Positions 56,521 through 64,000 of a stretch of DNA of 64,000 nt are shown piece by piece. The stretch comes from Agrypnia vestita. Taxonomy: Eukaryota > Arthropoda > Insecta > Trichoptera > Phryganeidae. The DNA lies in assembly GCA_016648135.1 (NCBI GenBank), contig JADDOH010000466.1:62001-126000 (forward strand), written 5' to 3'. Each line of letters begins with the position of its first letter. The stretch's first letter is position 1. The position numbers were made by a program, and so were the translations under genes. Under the pieces are notes generated by a model. It was not told the DNA's origin and ran no database searches. It saw only the letters and a list, made by a program, of their open reading frames with translations.

Positions 56521-58825
56521 AACTTTCGCACAGTGCTAAGCTTTAGATATAGGTCTTAATGAAGTGCTAATCCTATGTGCGAAATATGTTGTAGTTCATT
56601 AGGCGGATCCACACACCCTAGTAGTTTTTTGCCTCCAGTTTGCAGTATCCGCTTTGAATTGTCTCCGGGAACGTTAACACCTTCGCAGAATCCCGTGGTG
56701 AGAATCCCAACTGGGGTGAGTTGTCGCCTACCGCCCTCGGGTCGCGATAATCTCGAACTTTGAAAATTACGGTTAACCTACCTCCTATAGGGGTTGCTTG
56801 AGGGTGTGAATTTGCCTAGGCGATATGTTCTTTCTGTTAAAATTGTATGGTTCTAACATTTCTATAGCCACTATGTGTTACTATACATATTTTCGTATTT
56901 TCTGAAATTCGCGAAATTTGAAATTCATATTTTAGTCAATCCCAAAACAAATTTGCGCCTAGAAATTATTGGCTAAAAACCAATCAAGTAAAGTAAATAT
57001 TACTAAAAGTATTTATTTTGAAATTCAGTCCATTGTAAAATCGATACGTTGGATGTTAGTTGCGAAAAAAATACCATTTAAGCCACAAAGAAATCACTTA
57101 ATAATTTCCAGTGAATATTGTTGTATATTTTTTTCATTTGTCAACTTAGGATAGTCAAATAAGAGGCTTTTGTTGAATGGGACTTAAAAAATGCTCCGAA
57201 TCATATTATTTTTAACCCTATTTTCACCTGCGTGCTCGATATTTTTAGTAAATGTATAATTTCATTGTTTCGAAGGTAAGTTTGTAGAAGGGTTTAACAC
57301 TTATTTTTTAATTCTACCTCTTAAATTTTTTTAAGAAGCGTTTCACCTCATTGCATTAATTTCTGTATTTTTGTTTTTTTATAAGATTAGAAAATTAAAT
57401 ACGTAGCTGTTACATTTAATACTTTTCATATACATACAATTTTTTAAATATGAAATAATGATAATGCCGTCATATGGTGAAACGCGTCTTACAAAAATTA
57501 AACAAGTACATCTAAAAAACAAGTTTATTTTCACGTTCATATGTGTAAATGTATATTTTAAATATTTTAGACAATTCATTAGCCATTGAAGCTACCTATT
57601 AAAAATATTTTAATTTTTTTTTTTAATTTTACGGTCACACTAGTTAGCAGCAGATCTGTGTAATAAATAGTTAAAATATTATGGTAAAATTAATCAACCG
57701 GCTTACCATTTTGACACACAACATCCACATTCTGTTGAGACTTAATAATAAAACATAAATATTATTGTGGCAAAACCAATAACATACGATGGCGAAAATC
57801 TGCCCTAAAAATCAAAGTCTGATTTTTATTTTAATACATTTGCTTTTATCAAATAAAGATTTTGCGAAATCCAGTTCCTCAAAGAGCCTTTGAAATTGGG
57901 CCGCTTTAAATGTTACATTTATATCGAGAAACCCTCGATCTGCGTCAATACATCTCAATGCCCGTTAATTTGTACGGCTGGTTTAATATGATTCGCCTAG
58001 TTACTCGACTGCGGGTAATGGTCCCGAAACGGAGGATGATGAAATCAAATCATCTTGTCTCTGAAGCTGCGGATCCGGTATTAATCACTCGGCGTGCGCT
58101 GGTAACGGCCCCGACCTCTTAGGTTAATTCGTCTGCACCGCAGCACGGCGGCTCATTCATTAAAATCCTCCCTTACATTATTTAACACCTAATCTTGTTC
58201 CCCACCCCAAGCAAGAACAACACTTGAGGCAGTACAGGGTTGCTCAGGGGTTGCTGGAAGGGATCGATTTTGTTACCGCGTTTTTTCAAGGTAAGAAGCT
58301 TGGTGTACAATCTGCGTCTGCCGCAGAGATTCGCAGTTCGCTTGTCTACTTGCTGTTTTCGCAGCTGGCAAACTATAATTTATACCACAGTATACCCAGA
58401 ACAGTAGTTTATCTCCAGCCTGTCGGCGAGTTATTAGCCTACTCTTGCATTGACGCTAGGGTTGTCACTTTATTTTTACTCCCTTTCTTTTAACTCGTAG
58501 CGGCTGAAATTCCGACGCATAAGATAGACACGAAACCCGAATAATTAGTATTCCTAGTTTCTGCACTTAAATTACAAGAACGCTGATTAACATCACCGTA
58601 GACTCAGTCTTTATGACAATCAACACACCACAAACATAAAAAAGTTATTTTTTTCAGGAAGCGCATTTTTTTTCTAAAGCGGCGACTGCGAGCGCGAATT
58701 TTGAAAGAAGCGTTTGACAAGATTTGCAAATTAGTGAAAGATATCAAAAAATTGTAGTAAATGTACTCAATAGGAATATTCAATCCAAAGTTAATGTGAC
58801 TCAAGAATTTATGTTGGACACAATA
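56521..58825. other. Unassigned stretch, no gene seen
   Basis: A/T-rich to 57850, then a GC-richer unique part (57890-58490) with frames up to 89 codons and no domain. Confidence 0.35.
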
Positions 58826-58878
58826 TCACAAATCTTTGTAAGTGGTTTGTATAAAGCCACTTACTGAGATTTTTAATC

Positions 58879-58917
58879 TACCAGTTTCGAGACGTACCTA
58901 CCTGTCTCTTCGTTAGG
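58879..58917 (-). ncRNA. Hammerhead-type motif C (mutated core)
   Basis: Minus strand: CTAACGA (58916-58910; G-to-A at the invariant fifth core position), stem II GAGAC/GTCTC, GAAA, ACTGGT, A, GATT. The core change predicts no activity. Confidence 0.6.
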
Positions 58918-58992
58918 ACAACTACCACACTGGCATGTAATTACTTACTATATAAATGGTGCGTAGTGGTATTTACATGCTGGTGTAGAGGT

Positions 58993-59034
58993 CGTCCTGA
59001 CGAAGAGACGAGTACGTCTCGAATCCGGTAGAGT
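58993..59034 (+). ncRNA. Hammerhead-type motif D (mutated)
   Basis: CTGACGA 58997-59003, spare A, stem II GAGACG-AGTA-CGTCTC, then GAAT instead of GAAA, and CCGGTA. The changed base removes the A-T pair at the start of stem III; stem I (CGTC/GAGT) is also broken. Confidence 0.6.
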
Positions 59035-59106
59035 AAAAATCTACTAAAATAAATAACATTTTCTACGAATCCAAGAATTTTCATCTCCTTACTGGAAATA
59101 CTGTCA

Positions 59107-59357
59107 TTTCTATTTTTAATGAAATTTAATAAATATTATTCTTTAGTTCTGAATGTTAAGTGTTATTTTAAATGTGACATCTGTTAAGTATTGTAGGGCC
59201 ATTATCAAACAGTCTGTTTGATAATGGATACCGGATTGTTCTATAATGGCCTTAAAAGCCGAAATAGTTGTGACATTTAAAATAACACAACCTGCAGAAC
59301 TTAAAAATAATATTTATAAAAATTTAATTTATTTTAAATTTCATTAAAAATAAACAT
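59107..59357. mobile_element. Foldback element with nested palindrome
   Basis: Left arm 'tttttaatgaaatttaataa' ... 'gttattttaaatgtgaca' is mirrored by 'tgacatttaaaataacac' ... 'aatttcattaaaaata'. At the centre CCATTATCAAAC-agtct-GTTTGATAATGG (59199-59227) forms its own 12-bp-arm hairpin. Non-coding. Confidence 0.75.
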
Positions 59358-59933
59358 AAACACAAAACTGAACACAAAAACCATAAATAAATTGTCATTT
59401 CCTATTCCCGATCCAGATTCTATTGAGAAGCAAAAGTGTAGCTCGTAAATCCTCACTCCATCCTGACGAAACTGATAACATGTGTTAACTGTAGCGGACA
59501 TCATTAAAAATGATTATTTTCAACCCTTAAACACGCATTACTAAATTTTATGGAAGGCATATTTTTTCCAATCTTCTTTTTCGAAACGCTAGCCCAAATC
59601 CGTCACTCTCCCCCGGACGACCCTGTACGCAGACCGCACCCGTTTCTAATCAACCCCCAAATGCCTTCACGAATTCAGTTTGCGGACCGGCACTTTGCAC
59701 TCCATCCGTTTTTTTATGTTGCGTTCTACACGTTTCGTGTTTTCCGATCCGATTTCGTTAACCCCCGGAGAACCGACCGCCCAAACTTTTTGAGTACTCG
59801 ACTGATTCGAATTATTCTGGATGTTTTTTTCTGGGGGTATTTGACTTTGCAACCGTTTCATCCTTACTAAATTCTGCGATATTTCCTGCGGGAATAGGCC
59901 GAGGAGAGGATGGTCCTTCTCACTCTTCAGTCC

Positions 59934-60726
59934 TGCGAAAGCAGTGGCGTGCAGTGGGTATAAACTTAGGTTATGTTGTGACCGAACTATTTTTAGTAGC
60001 TTCAATCCACAAAAATAACTGCACTATAAAAGAAGTATTGTAAACAATATTTCCTAAATAAATAAATATTTTATATAGGTATAGCTAATACGGCGAAAAA
60101 TTTCAATATATTTCGAAGACGATTTATATATAATTAAATCGGGAACAATGCTAATTTCAGATATACGTTTCTTTTCACAAAAATAAATCAAACATTTTAA
60201 GATATCATTATGATATGACAGATGACAGATGATATTTGTCGTATTCGTATTTACATTTCCCATAGAAAGGACATAATATTTGCACCAAAAGTTTTGGGTG
60301 GAATTTGTAAAAAATAACATTTTTGCATGACGTGCGTCTGGCATAGGACCTTTCGAAGAAGGACGCTATTACACAAAACTCGCAGCATTAAAAATACACG
60401 GTTTTTTTCTCGACTTGACTATTTCTGTGGTACGAATTGGTTGGCGAAATAAATGAAGAATTAACATGAAGTTAAGCACAGAAAAGTCGGAAATAAAACT
60501 TCTAGCCGTAGGACGAATTACGGCTAGAATTTTAAATCGAAAAAATACAGATACGTCACGTTAAATGGAAACGTCAGAAATAAAACTTCTAGCCGTAAGA
60601 ATTACGGCTAGAATTTTAAATCAACTTTTTCTTAAGATAAGGATTATTTAGTAAGGATTGTTTCTCAGAATCTTTACTAATGTACAGCTTTTTTGCTTGT
60701 ATGCGCTGCACGCCACTGTGCGAAAG
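59934..60726. mobile_element. Non-autonomous hAT transposon with perfect 8-bp target duplication
   Basis: Target duplication TGCGAAAG at 59934-59941 and 60719-60726, identical. The element (59942-60718, 777 bp) has inverted ends starting CAGTGGCGTGCAG, continuing with partial matches to about 24 bp. Length of duplication and CAG start are diagnostic of the hAT superfamily. No transposase frame; the longest internal frame (60054-60344, minus) shows no dimerisation or catalytic motif. A related, older element is at 1078-2218. Confidence 0.85.
60484..60625. repeat. Duplicated hairpin inside the hAT element
   Basis: TTCTAGCCGTA...TACGGCTAGAA occurs at 60500-60529 and again at 60587-60613, each preceded by 'gaaataaaac' and followed by 'ttttaaatc'. 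Subterminal repeated palindromes can be transposase-binding sites in hAT elements; that role is inference. Confidence 0.75.
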
Positions 60727-60940
60727 CCTCCCCCAAACCAGGTTTATCGATTGCTAAACTAAATTTTAACAGGAGCATCTCCCGGTGTCTGGTTCATCTG
60801 GCCATTACAAGTTCTTCGCAGATTTTTTATATTTTTTGATGCTATCATTACTTTATGTTTTATAATAATAATATTTAGAATATTTTGTTGTTGAATTAAT
60901 TTTTCAAGAACGTAACACTGGATTTTATCCCCAGGGTATA
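60727..60940. other. Spacer, no gene seen
   Basis: Nothing recognised. Confidence 0.35.
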
Positions 60941-60944
60941 TCAT

Positions 60945-61175
60945 TAGGTAATCAAGATATATTATAAATGTTACATAGAGACGCAGCTAATTTTTTTTTA
61001 AAACGTATGAATGTCTTTTTGGATGTTTTGGAAGTTGTATATGTCAACTTTACACAGCTTGTTACATTCAAGAACACATTCTTATTGTGAAGTTGCAATT
61101 TTTTAGCAAAAGTTCTGTGAAATTTAAAACCAAATTTATTAAATCGATTTTTCTGCATGTCTTTCTAATTGTTCA
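60945..61175. mobile_element. FB4 scrap followed by FB2 partial copy
   Basis: 60948-60995 (atcaagatatattataaatg, 'acatagagacg') resembles the FB4 end at 26953. 61065-61175 (attcaagaacacattcttat, 'gtgaagttgcaattttt', 'gtgaaatttaaaaccaaat') is the left arm of FB2. Confidence 0.6.
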
Positions 61176-61693
61176 ATTTTTTTTCCACAACTTGTTTCGT
61201 ATGTGAGTTGTATTTTTACTACCGACATCTGTGGATGAAATTCGTCTTCTCCATGTACTATAGGTGTCATAGTTGGCCAAAAGGTGGTTATGTCAACTTT
61301 TCAATTACGAGTTTGAACCATATACTTCTATTTAAAAAAAAACACAAAAAATATAAACAATTAAAATAATCACTCCAAATATCATTTTTTCTATTATATT
61401 GAGTCACTCTTCGCAATCATATTTTTAAAAGCAAAACATTTGTTACACACATCCATTGTCAGTTTAAAACTAACAGTTTTCCATGACATCAAACTACCAA
61501 AAGTGGAAATTTTCCACATTAACATTCATGAAATTTTCTTCTCCTATACGTGCTTATATTTTGCAAGTGGTTCAACTAGGTATGTGTTGGTCTTAAACTA
61601 GACCTTTATTTATTTAATAAATAAACGATTCTGGAATTGTGACTGACATGGCGTCACGCATTATCAACGGATATCAACGTCACGCATATCAAC

Positions 61694-61756
61694 GCACGTC
61701 AAACATGTCAAAATGGAGAAAACTTCATTTTCTTCATTTTGATGTGTTTGACGTGC
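61694..61756. repeat. Hairpin, 22-bp arms
   Basis: GCACGTCAAACATGTCAAAA is mirrored at 61735-61756 with two mismatches in the middle. Just upstream 'tatcaacg' is repeated three times (61670-61694). Confidence 0.75.
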
Positions 61757-61759
61757 GAC

Positions 61760-62560
61760 CTCTCCACAGGGGCTTAGTCAAACCCCTTCTCGTTTTCATT
61801 TACTATTTTTATAAGCTCGTGTACAAAAAATTCAACCAACAAACACCCATCCCTTCTTTCGTGCACATCCGTAGATATTTTTTTCATAAAAGATTGTCTG
61901 AAATACCTCATGTTATTTGAACGAGGTACAAAAATATATCCGTCCTAAAAATTCACTAAACACTAAAAGTTGTAACACAGAACGTGTGAAACCAGAAATG
62001 ATTTTGATTGGTTGAAACCGATATCCTACGTATTCTACGCCAACCGCTAGCCAGGATTTAAACCTTTAAAAATCCGACCAGTGACAGATGGAAAGCGGTG
62101 TGTGCCGGTGTCTTTTCTACTGAGAACTGACATTCTTTTTTCGTGTGGTATCCGAATCCGACGTAGACGCAGCATCAGTTCGCATAAGCCTTTCGGAATA
62201 GACAGATCAATCTGTTCCGGATTCGACAAAGCCGGGAGAATTGGAAATTGGATCTGCATTCGACATACCAGGCAAATGCTAAGTACAATTTGTCAGCTGT
62301 GCACGTAGTTAGCTTTGGCCTAGTGTACTTCAGGTGTCAGGGGATCATTATCGGCGGAGATTGGGAAGGAAAATATTTCTTTCCCGATCCCGACCCGCGT
62401 GCGGTGGTGGCGATTCCGTCCGTCATCGCTCAGAACCCCTTTAACACCCACTTTAGACCCCGCCCCCTCTCACTCTCTCTCGTTAGATCCCTGAATTGTT
62501 CAGTAGTTCAATTTCTCTGACAAGATTAACACGCATGTGAACAATAGTGGTGATAGTTTT
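61760..62560. other. Unassigned stretch, GC-richer from 62050
   Basis: Overlapping frames on both strands without recognisable domains. No gene called. Confidence 0.35.
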
Positions 62561-62610
62561 ACAATACTATGGTTGGGGTGTATAGTGTTGTGAATGTAGT
62601 AGTGTAGTGT

Positions 62611-62654
62611 TGGTCCTGACGAAGAGACGGGTACGTCTCGAAACCGGTAGACCG
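62611..62654 (+). ncRNA. Hammerhead-type ribozyme motif A
   Basis: GGTC (62612-62615) pairs with GACC (62650-62653), extendable by one T-G pair. CTGACGA 62616-62622, spare A, six-pair stem II GAGACG-GGTA-CGTCTC (62624-62639), GAAA 62640-62643, self-complementary ACCGGT 62643-62648, A17 62649. Every core base is intact and all helices pair. The loop-less stem III implies cleavage as a dimer. Confidence 0.78.
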
Positions 62655-62689
62655 TAAATCTGGTAGTGGTTTTTACTAAGTTTACTAAC

Positions 62690-62765
62690 ATTCTGCTCAG
62701 AACCACTTTCGCCTCGTCCACTTTGATACACCTTCTCGTGCAAGCTCTCCAGTTTTTAGCCATCC
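62690..62765 (-). pseudogene. RTE-like LINE tail fragment
   Basis: Minus frame KNWRACTRRCIKVDEAKVVL matches NNRRACMRRCMNVDEARIV of the copy at 53285-53510. About 25 codons remain, next to PLE motif A on the other strand. Confidence 0.6.
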
Positions 62766-62849
62766 CCCATTATTTGGTTTATGTTACAATGCCAGGTCCG
62801 TGGACGCCCTCTGTTTCTGCCGCCTTCAACACTCGCCTCATAATTTTTA

Positions 62850-63135
62850 ATAATCCACTAGATTCTGGGGGCATCGAGAAGCGAAACTTCATTGACTATA
62901 TAAGAGATGACAGGCCCGCAGCGGAAACGGTCAAGTTGTTGTGACGGTACACGATTGTCATAGAAACTAGCGAATTTCGAACCCGCGCGACCGACAAGAG
63001 TAAAGCGAAATAGAAAAGTACCTGCCTACGTATTAGTAAATCCCGAGTGACGAGTGCAAAATTGGCGTGAATTTAAGAACGGTGCTCCGATTAAATTCGT
63101 ATACAGTAAATTTAATGAATTTTTAATAACTTTTT
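62850..63135 (+). promoter_or_regulatory. Heat-shock-type promoter repeat, copy b
   Basis: 'aatccactagattctggg' aligns with 'aatccattagattcgtga' of copy a. Heat-shock pentamers GAGAAGCGAAACTTC (62876-62890) precede TATATAAG (62897-62904). 'catagaaactagcgaa', 'gacaagagtaaagcgaaa' and 'agtacctgcctacgta' follow copy a's leader, then 'attggcgtgaatttaagaac' and GGTGCTCCGATTAAATTCG (63081). No ATG corresponds to 35585 and no coding sequence follows. Confidence 0.55.
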
Positions 63136-63194
63136 AAGTGTTTAGTTGCTCCATATATTTGAAATAAGACTGATAAATAACATATATACAACTT

Positions 63195-63560
63195 TTAAAT
63201 ATTTTATAATGAATATTATAGGTGTCTCATAGAGACGAAATTATATTTTTTATGGAAAAGTCTTTGGGTGTTCATAGGGCGTACGACCTATCGTACGGCT
63301 GGCTTAAGTGATGACCATTTCCACCCATGATAGAATACCGCATCTATAAAATTTTTGGAAATTGTATATTTAAGTTTTACAACCCTTTTTATTATAATTA
63401 TCATTAGAGCGACCGGCATCCAAATCTTTTTTATACCCCTTAATTAAACACAGATGTCACTAATGAGATATCTAATTTTGATTGAAATTTTTAAAGCAAA
63501 TCATAGAGACGATATTATATTTTTTTATGGGAAAGTTGATTATTAAAAATTGTCTTGATT
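63195..63560 (+). mobile_element. MITE family FB4, copies
   Basis: 63215-63320 (ggtgtctcatagagacgaaa, ggctggcttaagtgatga) matches 26960-27060. A further piece, 'catagagacgatattatatt' with 'tatgggaaagt', follows at 63500-63540. Confidence 0.6.
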
Positions 63561-64000
63561 AATGATCTCCCTGGGAGAAATGTCCAGTACTGTGTTCTGA
63601 AAAATTTGGACAAACTCTAAATATTCCGTATTTAAACATTTTAGTGCTGACTGTTTTTTTCTATATACCTACTATTCAAATTTGCTGAACAAAAAACGAT
63701 AAAAAGAGGTTGTTTTTTAAATATTTAACATCTTTCTTATTTTAATAAAAATTTCACAATTAAAATGTTATTTTTATTTCAATAAAAACAAATTTTGTAT
63801 AGAGATTTTATGATTATATCAATAAAAAAATTATCACCATTTATTGCATCATACTTATCATAGAGAGAAAAGAAAAAAACTTGCATAAGGGGAAAATATT
63901 TTATTCAACAGATTCTCATGTAAAATTACCAACATTTATGTTTCGCTATGCATATTGCATATACCGCGAACGCCCTTATTACAATTTGAGCAGACCAAGT
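63561..64000. other. A/T-rich stretch, no gene seen
   Basis: Nothing recognised. Confidence 0.4.

Larger units (their letters stand above)
58835..59065. mobile_element. Two PLE terminal segments head to head, each with a hammerhead
   Basis: About 75-bp arms (58875-58950 minus; 58975-59050 plus) are mirror images; both contain a complete but mutated hammerhead. Outer flanks continue the family tail (taaaaatct). Confidence 0.75.

Noticed and set aside
59460..59500. CTGACGA near 59.46 kb as a hammerhead
   Set aside because: GAAA and a palindromic stem III are missing.
1..64000. CRISPR arrays, operons, bacterial promoters or phage genes
   Set aside because: No regularly spaced repeats and no dense gene layout; composition and transposon content are those of an animal nuclear genome.

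Overview
The window reads as A/T-rich nuclear DNA of an arthropod, most likely an insect. No reading frame longer than about 150 codons exists and I find no confident host gene. What can be recognised is almost entirely mobile-element debris: several LINE clades, Penelope-like elements (PLEs) with hammerhead-type ribozymes, tRNA-derived SINEs, hAT-like and PIF/Harbinger-like DNA transposons, long foldback MITEs, Helitron-like ends and LTR-like promoters. The organism call is inference from this mix, from short introns/ORFs and from base composition by eye; no species is proposed. The window could lie in a very large intron or in intergenic DNA.

Layout. 1-15 kb: a 520-bp foldback element, a hAT-like element with near-matching 8-bp target repeats, tandem-repeat retroelement DNA (3.8-4.4 kb), a second foldback, a SINE, a PIF/Harbinger-like element (9.12-9.89 kb) and a broken LINE with ORF1, endonuclease and RT-linker pieces on the minus strand (12.5-14.2 kb). 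15-32 kb: LINE C-terminal scraps, an unidentified 97-codon open frame (18.54-18.83 kb), an LTR-like promoter, a PLE GIY-YIG end followed by a hammerhead motif (19.0-19.46 kb), SINEs, Helitron-like 3' ends, a palindromic pair of TGACGTCA sites and an inverted PLE pair (26.59-26.9 kb). 32-50 kb: heat-shock-type promoter repeats without a gene, an intact-looking hammerhead on the minus strand (36.4 kb), paired MITE copies and nested LINEs (43.2-44.0 kb). 50-64 kb: more LINE tails, a SINE, a head-to-head hammerhead pair (58.9-59.0 kb), a complete-looking non-autonomous hAT with a perfect 8-bp target duplication (59.94-60.72 kb), another intact hammerhead (62.6 kb) and a second heat-shock-type promoter copy.

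Two observations stand out. First, at least seven hammerhead-like motifs from several PLE families share the core CTGANGA...GAAA, a self-complementary minimal stem III and covarying stem I pairs (GGTC/GACC, CGTC/GACG, CACC/GGTG). Second, a dispersed repeat family carries heat-shock elements, a TATA box and a conserved downstream box (GGTGCTCCGAT) but no coding sequence. Between these there are moderately GC/CpG-rich, apparently unique stretches in which I see no gene.
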